Of a DNA stretch of 64,000 nucleotides, positions 23,721-34,214 are shown in pieces (positions within the stretch are counted from its first letter, which is position 1; each line of letters starts with the position of its first letter). The stretch is from positions 14,444,281-14,508,280 of the forward strand of contig NC_088301.1 in assembly GCF_032854445.1 (NCBI RefSeq), written 5' to 3'. The translations under genes and the position numbers were made by a program. The notes under the pieces were generated by a model. It was not told where the DNA came from and ran no database searches. It saw nothing but the letters and a program-made list of their open reading frames with translations. Source of the stretch: Liolophura sinensis (taxonomy: Eukaryota > Mollusca > Polyplacophora > Chitonida > Chitonidae).

Positions 23721-24289
23721 ATTCAGTGATGTATGTGTCCTAACAAAACCAGTGATATTTTAAGACTCACTGCACTTGTGCAGATTGTTTCCTAAATTCC
23801 TCTTAACTCCTGCTACATGTGTTTGGGTTAATCAAACTCCAAGACTTAAAGTGCCGTTCATATATGCTACTATATTTTCTGAGCGCAGGGGCACATATTG
23901 ATCATAGTGATCCGCCACACATGTTCCTCGGCTTTGCTGGCACAGTTTATTCACTGAGAGATGCACTGCAGATCGCAACGGTAGATGTTATAAAAGTGGG
24001 TGTGATCTTTTTTTTTATCTCAGAAAGCGAACTTAATGTTAACGTAATTCAATAAGCTGATTGCAGCTTAAATGAACAGACGGTAGGAAAAGAAGATATA
24101 TACATTGTGCATAGGCGTCCCATTGCACCTTTGGCTGTGTTAACTTACGTACAGCTGCACGCTGTCCAGTGGCTTGCGCCGTCAACCATGCGCCGAACGT
24201 AAGATATAGCACAGAAATCGAACGTACCTAGGCTGTTATAATGAGCCCCGCAGTCAATAAATAAACAACTGTGCTGATGTGGAACTACG

Positions 24290-24358
24290 TTTCCACCGTC
24301 GTGAAAAAAGAAAATAACCCGTGCGTATATGGCGTTAAGCAACAATTAAATAAATAAA
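24290..24358 (+). mobile_element. Worn SINE 3' tail fragment
   Basis: CCACCGTCGTGAAAAAAG is followed by TATATGGCGTTAAGCAAC and AATTAAATAAATAAATC. This fits the shared tail pattern CGTCGTATAAGTGAAA-n-GCGTAAAACACCAA with an AAATAAAT end. No head or body is recognised. Confidence 0.4.
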
Positions 24359-24609
24359 TCCTCCTGGTCGATGATTTGTGGACCTCTCGGGCTTCCTTTC
24401 AGTACTGCCATAGTATAGCTTTTTTCGTATGCATTTTATCTGCATGTGTTTTTATCAGATATTGCCATTAAGGACAAAAAGTGGTAGGGAAATGCACTTT
24501 CAAATCAAAGTTTGTGACGTGTGGTCTAACTTTAGATATATACATGGTCACAGCAATTCGAACGCGCGGAACTTTTTAGGATTAGAGCCGGGATAAAAAC
24601 ATCCACCAT

Positions 24610-24663
24610 CCCCCCCCCCCCCCACACTCCACCCCCACCCCCACTCCCAACCCCACCCACCGG
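24610..24663 (-). repeat. C-rich tract, G-quadruplex potential on the minus strand
   Basis: A long C run is followed by repeated CCACCCCCA and CCCACC blocks, giving more than four closely spaced runs of at least three G on the minus strand. It lies between the two candidate first exons. Confidence 0.7.
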
Positions 24664-25279
24664 TCAGCGATAACTGTAGTACGCTATTCCTTTGTCGACA
24701 AAATTGAAAGCAGAGTGCATTTTACTGACAAATCAAATTAAGCTGACTAACATATACTCATGTATATACGCATTTGTTCTTTGCTGGAAAAAAATCACAT
24801 CATTTGGTTCTGTTTAAAGGGAAAATTTGCCGGAAAAGCCTGTCACATAGGCCAAATTTTGGCGGAAATTCGGCATGTCTGGCATATGGGGCTTTGTACA
24901 CGGCTTGGAGATCTGTGAGGAGAACTGAGCAGACTTTGTGGTACCGATTCAAAGAAAGTGCAGAGTCAGCCCTGTACAAATATCCACCAAACTCCTTCAA
25001 AAGATTGGCTAAAAATGTCCCATTTACTGGGAAAGTCTGATCACTGGTAATCTAGTTGTGGCGAGCTCTCGTAGGATTCCATTTTCGTCCATTCTCTCGG
25101 TGAAATGACAGTTTTTGCCGTCGCGGATAAAAAGCAGGCTTTTCAATTTACCCGAGTCACTCTAAGAGCGATGATCATTGTGTCCAGTTTGATCTATTGC
25201 TCGCTGACGCCTTGTCAAATATCTACTCCTCTCTCTAATGCTGTCTTTTGATGAATGCGAACATGGATGTGGTGAAAAA

Positions 25280-25321
25280 ATGGCGGCGCGGGTGCATGTG
25301 AGGGACAACTTGCAAGCAATC
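25280..25321 (+). CDS. Candidate short first coding exon (MAARVHVRDNLQAI)
   Basis: AAAATGGCGGCG at 25277-25288 places an ATG in a YY1-like context often found at transcription or translation starts. Fourteen codons later ATC|GTGAGT gives a donor match in phase 0. The surrounding sequence is CpG-bearing. An upstream in-frame ATG at 25238 would add 14 residues. No downstream exon or protein family was recognised. An overlapping open frame at 25380-25691 is also unrecognised. Confidence 0.2.
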
Positions 25322-25699
25322 GTGAGTCAGCGAGCTGATGTACCGACTCGCCAAATAGCTACACCGCGAGTGTTTTGTTGTGCAAGCATTTTTTTCAGAG
25401 CGCCATGGAATCTGTCCTCTCTTCAAGCCTGTTGATGTGGTCGCCATCAACAAATTGCCGGATAAAATTGAGCAAATAGTGGGCGAGGGTTTCTCCGAAT
25501 CACAATATCCCTTTTCACATTACAGTTTGCCATCGAAGCAAAATGGCGTTTACGCTTTTTTGAGCGGTTGCAAAAGAAATATTTCAACGCACTGTCATGT
25601 TGTGAGTGAAATTGCAGAACTACTATCCTTTAGTTGGAAAAATAGCCATGTCTCATTGGGGAAAAACTTAATATACGTCAGCGCTCTTTGATTTATGAT

Positions 25700-26375
25700 G
25701 CTACAATTGCATCCCAGGTATATGGCCTTAGGACGCCAGTATGCGTGCTTGTACAAGACAGATTGGCACCAGTTGAGATGGCCATGAATAAACCATTTAC
25801 TGAGCAACAGAAATAAAGATCTTTGCAGCATAAACGGTTGAAACTATACATGGACAATTGAACTGAAGTATAACATACACTTTTGCCGTGGCCATTATAT
25901 TCGACTTAGTGCAGCGATGCACTGGAATTTGGGAACTATACGTTCCATGTAGGACCATTTGACTCATACATACGGGCTTTAATAATCTTTTAACATCAAG
26001 TGAAAAATGATGATCAGGCAGATGTGAAAATGATGAAAGCAACAAGCAATCGTCATACTGTTGTCCAACTGGCTTTACTTTTAATTTCCCATTGGCCTCG
26101 GCTTATGGTGGAGAATTGCAGATTGAATCCGATAACCCGTACTTAACATGTAGGCTGTAAAACCAGTTTTAATGATTGGGATTTTTATTCAACAGAACCT
26201 GTGCGTTTATCTGTGTAATCAGTGAAAACAACTAGTGAAGTACATGTAGCCTATGTTGCTTAATAAGTATTTATCTTTGTATATTTACACAACGAAGAAA
26301 AGTCTAAGTTATACACGCCACAATATTCGGCCGTCGATTCTGTTCTGTTCTTCAATTCTGTGATTTTCACAGGTT
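25700..26375. other. Non-coding tract, no feature recognised
   Basis: No repeat match or exon seen apart from short chance open frames. Confidence 0.5.
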
Positions 26376-26379
26376 ACAT

Positions 26380-27250
26380 GTGATCACTTACCAACTGTCA
26401 CACTGTCGTCGCAGCTCTAGTTTTACTCCCTAGGTTGTAATCTCTTGTATATGCCCCAATAAACCAGGATTCTGCATGATATCTGCATGTGTATTGTTTT
26501 TCATATTGGCGTTCTTTATGATGACAGAACTGATATCCCCACGTCATTTGTTTTACCCAATGTTTAAGCCATGGTACGAGGGGCGTCGAAGTTACTGCTC
26601 CATTAATCTGCGGAGATCCCAACACTGCGATGAAATTAAGAAGATTAGCGACATTAAGTCGAGAATCAATGCAATGTGGACAGAATAAAACCCTATCACC
26701 CAGGTAAAATGAAAGTAGGCCGACTCTCACAGTTTATGTATGACCATTTGTAAAGGATCTCATCGTCGTCGCTGTTGTATTGCACACGATTAATAAAGCA
26801 GAACTCTGCATATCTGTGTCTTGTTCTTATGTTAATGATTATTAATGGTGATGACAACACAGTATTTTGAGTAATTCTGGACCAGTAACGTCAGATAAAT
26901 TGCATTCAACATCACAACCTTTTTTTTTTACCTAATTCTGCTTAAGCAATGGTGCTAGTGAGCCACTAAGTTGTTACTTATTAAACTTTTACATGGACAA
27001 AATAAAACGTCAGATAAACTGCAGTTAACATCGCCGCGATTACCTTTTACCTAACTCTGCTTAAGCCGTGTTACATGGGCGCCTTTAAGTTATTACTTAT
27101 TAAGCTCTTACATGCACAGTTAGAACAAAACACCATAAATGAAGCCGAATTTGTTATGTTACGTGTGACCATTTGCCAAGAATCACGCTGTCGTCGCTGC
27201 TCCGGTTTTACTCTCCATGCGGTTGTCCTTTGTGTTTTAGAAGGAGGGTC
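26380..27250 (+). repeat. Family E repeat, local tandem array of about 2.5 units
   Basis: A module containing CTGTCGTCGCWGCTC recurs at about 26404, 26768 and 27188. Between occurrences lie, in order, GAGTAATTCTGGACC, GTCAGATAAATTGCATT, ACCTAATTCTGCTTAAGC, GTTATTACTTATTAA and ACCATTTG blocks. Unit length is about 360 bp. The middle unit holds an extra internal duplication of about 115 bp (26885-27000 against 27005-27115). Single copies occur at 35290, 44880 and 53575. It has no open frame conserved across units and no tRNA-like head. Confidence 0.7.
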
Positions 27251-29570
27251 CAACATGAAGAGGTAACCAGAGATGGATGAAGGATATTACTGAGAATGGT
27301 TCATGATACGATCAGATTCACGTTAACAAGTTGCTGACACTCGTTGTAATAACACATCGTAAGCAGACACACGGGATAACGTCCCCGTGTCTTTCTTCCA
27401 AATCGACTAGGCGGAAATTAGTCAATCTCGAGATATACCGTGAGTAAAATGGCTCTTAGGAGAACCTTATCAGAGGAATCTGCACGGGGCGCAATTGAAG
27501 GTCAAGGTCATATCGTTCACCCGGAAACAGTTTCAACCAGACTGAAAAAGATGTTTCCCGACAAATGGCTTGAAGGAAAATGGCACTCGGAGGAGAAGCA
27601 ATCAGTATTAATGGCTCTTCACACGCCCGACAGTTGACTGCTATCGTCCCCGATATACATGTAACTCCCAGTCTGTTGAAGAAAAGAATCAGATCGAATT
27701 TGCCAATCTGTTTTCAAGTAACACTAAGACGCCTGGATGCGTATGTTTCCGTTTCACTCCGATTGTAAACAATGTCGGACCTTTTGTGTTGCATGGATGT
27801 CGTGGAAACCCGAATATGAGGGCCTGTTTTTTATCGCATTGTTTAAGGATATAGGGTGATGTAGATTTTGTTTTCATTTATTTTTAAAAATAAGTTTTTC
27901 ATTTTTTTCAATCTTTCATCTTAATTTTACACACGGGAATAGGTATAAAATAATTAAAGTATTAACCTATAATGAGATAAAACGAACAAAGCTGTTCGTC
28001 ATGGGTGTTATATAGCAATAAAGCTTCACAGCAGAGAAAAAGGCCTTCTTGCATGCCTTGTTTTCAGTCACTTTATAATACAAAAAAAAATAAAAAATAA
28101 GGTACATTAAATTTTTGACTGTCATTTATACGTGCTACATTTACTTAATTTTGTAACATCTATTTGCAGCTTTATATATTATACGGACTTTTCGTCTGAT
28201 ATCTTATAGGGACGTAGCGCATGGCCAGTTAACACTTTTTCCCCCAACAGCGACGACTGTCCTTTAGTTATGTGAATTTAATGCAATCTGTTTATTTAGC
28301 AGCAAAATATGTTATTTTCTATATCTTCACTTTCAGAATGGTAACCTCGTGTATTCAAGTGATTTCCTTTCTTCTGCCGTTGCTGTAATACCATGGCAAC
28401 GACATTGTCTTCGCTTTGGAAAGAAACATCCGTGCCTTGTCGCTGTAGAAGACTACGTGTATGTAGAGTGTGCGCCACCATGGTAACCGTGTAGGATAAC
28501 GAAACCCGTGATGATGAACTACATTGCATGGAAAGAGGTGATAAATATGCAAGTGTTTCACGAGTTCTACAGTAGACGATTTTAAGTGTCCAGTTTGAAA
28601 TTCACAAGTCCCTCCGGTATTACCTGAGCAAGTCCTATGTGGAGGAAACGTTATCAACGTGCTCAGATTGAACGTGGGCAAAATGAATGTCTGAAGTGCG
28701 TGCCGATCTTCATTGACAGTCCAGCAACCTGAATGATAAGTAAGATGTCCTTATTAAGAATAGGCTTCGATACGGTTGTGCTCGAAAACAATTAACCTCT
28801 TGAATTGTGGCAGTGTTTGTCAGTGTCTCTGCATGTATCACCAGCCTGGTGAATTGATTTTCTGTCAGACATGCCAGCTATTACATATCCAAGACAAAAG
28901 TGGCTGAATTTTTATACTTTAAAGTCCAAAACTTTTGGTGTAAAATGGATACATTATAACCGTTAAATGCATGTCACATATACTTCAAATGAGATGAAAC
29001 TTTCAAACATGAGACATGAAGAGAGCACCCATTTTGTCGCTGGAACATGCACTTGTAAATTATGATCAGGTAATTATGTTCTGCTCAAAGGGTCATGAGA
29101 AGAAACATCCAATTTAAATGCTTAATCACAATACCTAACTTCATTGGAATGTAAAGTGCAACTTCTGAAAGTAAGTGTGGCAATGTTACATCTCGCAAAA
29201 ACACCGTGTGTCGTCTTAAAACAATAGCCAAGGGGATTTTTTTATCTAAGTTACATACTAAATCTGAGAATGTGTGATAATTATGCTTTTATAAGATTAA
29301 AATAACTGAGTACCGAACATGATGATCATGATGATATTTTATGATGATCTGTTTCTATTTAAATTTAAAGAATAAAATTCAATTTCTAATTCCACCTGTT
29401 TGAAATTGCTAATGAAAAGCTATAGTTGCAGATACGGAAAGAATTATTGGGAAAGACAAATCACATGCATATGTATATGTGCCAAGCTATGTGAGAGGAC
29501 GTCTTGCGAACCCCTGGATAAAACAATATTTTTCATACATTTTAGTGGCATGCATATAGTGAGCCAGATT
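27250..29570. other. Non-coding tract, one unrecognised open frame
   Basis: A 65-codon open frame at 27440-27637 encodes a polar, Lys/Glu-rich peptide (for example RLKKMFPDKWLEGKWHSEE) that looks more protein-like than its neighbours, but no family, acceptor or donor was identified. The rest holds A/T-rich DNA (27880-28130) and a GATGAT-rich patch near 29320-29350. Confidence 0.4.
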
Positions 29571-29581
29571 AAACTGTGATG

Positions 29582-29754
29582 CATGCTGTATTCCACTCCG
29601 GCCATACGTGGGAAGGTCTGGCAGCAATCTGCGGAAGGCCGTGGGTTTCCCCCGGGGTCTGCCCGGTTTCCTCCCACCATGATGTTGGCCGCCGTGGTAT
29701 AAGTGCAATATTCTTGAATACGACGTAAAACACCAATCAACTAGATAAATAAAT
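29582..29754 (+). mobile_element. SINE family A, 5'-truncated, with 12-bp target-site duplication
   Basis: It begins inside the body (ACTCCGGCCATACGTGGG) and continues through GGAAGGTCTGGCAGC, GGGTTTCCCCCGGGG and CTGCCCGGTTTCCTCCC. The tail GTATAAGTGCAATATTCTTG ends in TAAATAAATAAA. TAAACTGTGATG is repeated exactly at 29570-29581 and 29754-29765, sharing one base with the tail. Loss of the head with intact duplications is the normal result of incomplete reverse transcription. Confidence 0.9.
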
Positions 29755-30202
29755 AAACTGTGATGAAAAATCAGAAATAAAACGTTTAGAAGTCATTTAG
29801 ACAATTTGAATATGCTGCTATACGCCCTCCATGGGGAATAAAATTTTAACGATGGGCAATCTTGTGCTTCTGACTGTTGTAGAATGAACGTCAACATCTT
29901 ACTCTCTGCTGTACACTTTTAATTATGTCACACGTCGTTTGGGAATTGGCCTTGACATCATTGATCTGGAACGCCCTTTTTAATTTGACGGCTGGTATAC
30001 GAATGTCTGTTTCGATGCATTGATTATATTGGTTTCGATATGTTTCTAGCGTCTGCTGTTACATGTGTACTCACAGTGCATGTGGATGTATATGTATAAT
30101 GCTATTCTGAATGACCACGAAACCAAACAATGCCTTTGTCACTCTTTCTGCATCAGAGAGAGCTGGGTTCTATAGAAATCATTAACGGAGATACTTGACC
30201 AG

Positions 30203-30840
30203 CACTGTGAGATTTAGTCGAGACATTCCGACGAGATTCCAACGAGACTCCAACCATATTCAGCGGTGATTATGGTGTAAATCTCGCGCCTACGTCTGAA
30301 TCTCGCTTGGTCGACTAAATCTCGCACCCCCTGTCGAATCTCGCTACCTCGTTTATCTCTCAACTAAATCTCGTTTGCATCGCTACTAAATCTCGCACAC
30401 TGCATTTCTTCTCAACTTAAAGTTGCCAATCGTCTTAGCCTTATCGCAGTATTTGAATCTAGAATAAATTGATCTGTTAGTCCAAGCTTAAATAGCAACT
30501 CTACTCGGGAAGGGCGACATTCGGCGACAATTACGGATTTGGACGAAATTTTGAAAACATCAATGCGGCATTTAATTCTGACGGGAGAATTCAAGCAATA
30601 TTCTGACAAGATTAAGTCGAGAATCAATACATTCTGTGAGATTTGGGCAAGATTTGGACGACCTATGGTCGAGCAATAAACGAGTGCGCCAGATTCGAAC
30701 AAGTGTGTGGGACACTGTAGACAACGCGACACTCAGACGAAGACGCGAGATTTACACGAGTTTGAGTTGGTTGAAGTCTTGTTGAAATCTCTTCAGATTG
30801 GCGTATTATCGTCTCCTAACCTCGACTAAATCTTACAGTG
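30203..30840. mobile_element. Non-autonomous DNA transposon with CACTG termini and subterminal repeats
   Basis: The left end CACTGTGAGATTTAGTCGAG and the reverse complement of the right end match at 19 of 20 bases. Similarity continues inward for about 110 bp, including GTGTAAATCTCGCG and CGTCTGA in both arms. CAG flanks both sides (30200-30202 and 30841-30843), fitting a 3-bp target-site duplication. Inside the left end, AATCTCGC or AATCTCGT occurs six times in about 125 bp (30270-30395). CACTG-type termini, 3-bp duplications and subterminal repeats are hallmarks of CACTA-like (CMC) elements. The 638-bp element encodes no recognisable transposase. Confidence 0.75.
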
Positions 30841-30844
30841 CAGT

Positions 30845-31815
30845 TCACATATATCGCACTTCCTAGGTTTGGTGCAAGTGTGTGGGAGAGAACATGGTCA
30901 CATCAGGCTTCCATGAACTTCCCTCATGTTTGTTTTCCCGGATCTGTTCACCTCTTCAGGTGTGTTTCTATGGAGTTAGTCCGAGCATCTGGGAAGGTAC
31001 AGCCATTGTAGCGTTCAGCCAGCTCAAAACAGCGCAGAATAGAACCTTGGAAATCCGATATACTCAGAGCCAACGCCGTGGACACTTACCATTATTGTGA
31101 TACTCTGGCATTGTCATAGTAACGGTGGCAATATTGAAGCGTTTACACTGACGATATTAACTAAAGATAAATATGTCATATGTACCCGGACCATGTCTCA
31201 TCGTCGTCCATATGGGACTAATGACAGTATGAGTATATAGCTACAGATTGACGTCTGTGATTGTCAAATCCACCGCGTCCAAGACCTTCAAGGAATCCAC
31301 CCTTGTGTGTTGGAAACCGACTAATGGTTCGAAGGCTCTTAGAATGAGACGACTTTAGTATAGTAAAGGTCAGCCTTTTTTAGCGCTCTTAATCTGAGGA
31401 AAGTCGCACATATAGACAATCTGAATACTAATATCCTTAATTATTGATCATACCAAGTAGACAGTAATCATCCTTCTCGGTATGATTTATAACCTGTAAG
31501 ATTCTGAGCTCGGAAAGACCTAAGATTCCTTCATTCACAATTTATAGAAGTCACGCTAATAGTCTGGCTTTATAAATTTATATAGCAATAAATGTAATCA
31601 CCATTTCGAGGTGTAAAAGATCAAGGTGTAACAAAAAAATAAAAAATAAATGTAAAAACGCGAGGGGCTCTCTTCCGAAAGGTAACCATTACTCTGGCTG
31701 AGTTTCTCTTAGACCGGACTGTTTTGAATGTGGAAACATGTTCCAAATTTGACTTGGAGCTATCAAACGTGCCGCAGTGTTGAGATGAGCAACCCTGAAC
31801 TCGTGGTATACCCGT
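30845..31815. other. Non-coding tract, no gene established
   Basis: An open frame at 30882-31100 has no known domain. A minus-strand donor match (AATAATG|GTAAGTG, exon end about 31096) follows a short ATG frame, but is unsupported. No repeat family was recognised. Confidence 0.4.
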
Positions 31816-31819
31816 AACA

Positions 31820-32062
31820 TGGCCTTGGTGACGGAATGCGGTAGACGTCGTTTGTTGGTTCATATTCGCTGTCTTACTCTTGTTGAATACCACTGTTGGT
31901 TTCCTTCCAATGTCACAAGCGGACCTGTGCGTCATATGTGGGAAAGTTCACTAGTTACCGACCAAAGCTCATTGGTTTATCCCAGACACTCTGGTTTTCT
32001 CCACCAATGAACGTTGCCGCCGTCAGTTTAACGAAAAAATCTTAGGCATGGCGGTAAATAAC
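31820..32062 (+). mobile_element. SINE family D, long subtype, full body and tail
   Basis: In order: GGCCTTGGTGACGGAATGCGG (D box 1, shared with 47212-47236 and the 57.7-kb array), GTGGGAAAGTTCACTAG (box 2), TTGGTTTATCCCAGACAC then TGGTTTTCTCCACC (box 3), and a worn tail CGCCGTCAGTTTAACGAAAA. The tRNA-like head is not clear. Open frames over this segment are therefore repeat-derived. Confidence 0.65.
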
Positions 32063-32090
32063 TATGGAGTAAATTACGTGTAAATGTAGT

Positions 32091-32210
32091 TTGCTAGCAT
32101 TGGACCTTAGTAAGTCAATAGCCGTCTTTGTATTTTTGTTAATAATTCTTCTCGGAGGTTCTTATGACGATAATGTGGGACGATGGCAAACTTCTTTGCG
32201 TGAGTCGGAC
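32091..32210 (+). CDS. Candidate first exon with N-terminal signal or anchor segment
   Basis: ATG at 32091 opens 40 codons: MLALDLSKS, then the strongly hydrophobic SIAVFVFLLIILLGG, then polar residues to RESD. The exon ends in phase 0 at the strong donor GAC|GTAAGT (32211). This layout fits a secreted protein or a type II membrane protein. The frame stays open past the donor to 32564, but crosses a C-run and A-run, so that part is probably intron. No downstream exon or family was recognised. It sits 28 bp after a worn SINE tail, which is odd for an old coding exon. Confidence 0.25.
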
Positions 32211-32265
32211 GTAAGTACTTGTGTGTGTCTATGGAGGTATATATTGAGATATTGGGTGGATTTCA

Positions 32266-32304
32266 GCCTCCCCCCCCCCCCCCAAAAAAAAAACAAAAAA
32301 ACAA
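32266..32304 (+). repeat. C-run followed by A-rich run
   Basis: About 14 C are followed directly by A-rich sequence. This is low complexity and length-unstable, and it supplies the proline/lysine part of the open frame over it. Confidence 0.85.
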
Positions 32305-32969
32305 TTATAGTAATTACCCGATCGACAACTGATGGGGAATTTACAAAGCCTTTCTACGGTACGCTACAGAATAGACATTTCAGATTTCTCACAGGTAAAT
32401 TAAGTCGGTGGTATCTGACTACAGATCAGTGCGACAAGTCTAGCAGCGAGATGGCATGTCAAAATGCTGGCGCGTCCCAGTTGTCAGCTAAAAACGCTGA
32501 TGACGCTGTAAGCTCTGTAGCTGCTACGGGATCAATTCCAAACGTCGGAAGCAATCATAGGTAGCCAGGGATTGGCATGTCCTTCAGCAGTGGACTGGCA
32601 TTCACAGCGAGAGCTACAACGCTTGGGTAGATACGCAAAAACAATAGCGTTCAGCACGCAAGGCGCTCCGTGTATGCTAACCACTGCAGCAGTTTGGGGC
32701 ATGTTGATTTTGATACAGAAAAGGTAATTGTTGATGCCATGCTGGAATATCAATTGAACCGCTTTTACATGCAGTACTTCGGAAAGGAGTTCTGGCACAC
32801 CGTATTCCTTGTTGGCCTACATGTATTACCTTATGTAAAAGCCCCATTTTTTACTTCTTTTGCACAGCGTTCCAATTTTGAAATCGTAATCGTTTAAGTG
32901 CTATTACCTTGACACGACCCCAAGAGACTCACCCTCACCCTCACTCCCCATCCCGCACAACGGTTTTCC

Positions 32970-33095
32970 CTCTCGCCGATCACATGGCGTCAGGGGTGAC
33001 TGAACGAGTGATCATATAGAGCCAGGAAATCGACACCTCATCCAGAAGCTGTAAATCTATGAATATTGGCTCACTGCCAAAAAATGATTCTAAAC
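32970..33095 (+). repeat. Dispersed repeat family G, copy 1
   Basis: CTCGCCGATCAC, a GACACCT block and TATGAATATTGGC-n-TGCCAAA recur in the same order at 41385-41500. The similarity is patchy, so the family is only provisionally defined. Confidence 0.4.
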
Positions 33096-33099
33096 TTTA

Positions 33100-34210
33100 T
33101 TCTAGGGTTCCTCTTCCAACGTCGTGTGTAACTCCCTTGTCCAGCCCAAGCACGCATCTGCCCATCAAGGGGCCAATGAGTTCCGGATTCCTTTGGAGTG
33201 CAATTCAGTAGAATGAATAGACCACGCTCCATTCGCTGTATTGGCCAATGCCATCGTAATATTGCCAAAGCATCGTAATTTCTGAACCGAATAACTCGAT
33301 TTGGGGAAAATTCTATGTTTATGAGTTTTAAGCACTGGTAAAGGGCCAGCCAGCAGAGTAAAGAGGAACGTGCTGTAAGCTGTATAATGCATGTTCTCAG
33401 GGAACGATATGGGATTCTATCCAGGTATTGTTGTCGTTATTCAGAAGGTTGCGGTTACAAGGTTTTAGGTTAAGTTAGCCAATTTGCACGACTGATCCTC
33501 TCATTGTACGGCTAGGAGACGCCGTTAAAAAACCCCATCAGAGTCCAGGTCTGAGCAAGAGGAAGTGGTGGGTAAAGAGATGCGTGCCAGTCGTCATTCA
33601 ACGTTCCTGGCTCGATCAGAGCATTGCCTTTTACATTCTATCTCAACGATTAGTTGAGGCAACATGCACTTATACTGTCAGCTCGACTTTCCGGCACGAT
33701 TGACTTCGCTGTTTTTCGCGACATCTCGCAACGCTGCATTAGAGTTCTACAGTCCAAGCCGTGAAGGGAGTTCGATCCGAAACTGGCCGAGTTAATCAAT
33801 TTGCTCTCGAGTTTCCAAAAACTCTTTTATTTTGAAGGAGGGTAAGACCGTTAGCGAGTACAAATAGATCTGAAAGAACAGTACTTGTCCTTCTACAGAC
33901 GGAAATGACTAAAGTTTGAATGCACTTGCAGGCGAGGTATTGACTACCGCAGAGATTGGAATGCGTTTTTGCACGCTAAGTTTGCAAACAGCGCAGACTT
34001 CAATATTCAAAATCCTTCCAGCTTTCTTTGATCTTTACTTGCCTATGATAACATATAGGACGATCAGAGTTAATTTGCTAGGTAATTATTTTCAAAGGGC
34101 ATTACAAATGTAGGAAAGGGTTTCAGACCTGTACGTGTGGGATGCCTGGTGTGATGTGTGATGTGTAAATTGTCAAACAAAGTGTATTGCACATACATTG
34201 AACTTTGCGC
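33100..34210. other. Non-coding tract, nothing recognised
   Basis: No repeat match, RNA gene or convincing exon was seen. Confidence 0.45.
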
Positions 34211-34214
34211 GTAA

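Larger units (their letters stand above)
23460..25400. promoter_or_regulatory. CpG-richer region, candidate divergent promoter
   Basis: CpG becomes frequent here (GCGCTCGTGAG at about 23710, TCGAACGCGCGG at about 24560, GGCGGCGCGGG at about 25282) after a long CpG-poor stretch. A minus-strand candidate first exon ends at 23521 and a plus-strand candidate starts at 25280, both facing outward. The segment also holds a C-rich tract (24610-24663) and a worn SINE tail (24290-24358). The CpG rise is visible; promoter function is inferred. Confidence 0.35.

Noticed and set aside
31086-31100. Minus-strand exon ending AATAATG|GTAAGT
   Set aside because: Only one donor hexamer and a nine-codon ATG frame support it; such matches are expected by chance in this length.
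31819-32010. 63-codon open frame as a coding exon
   Set aside because: It lies over D SINE boxes shared with three other loci.
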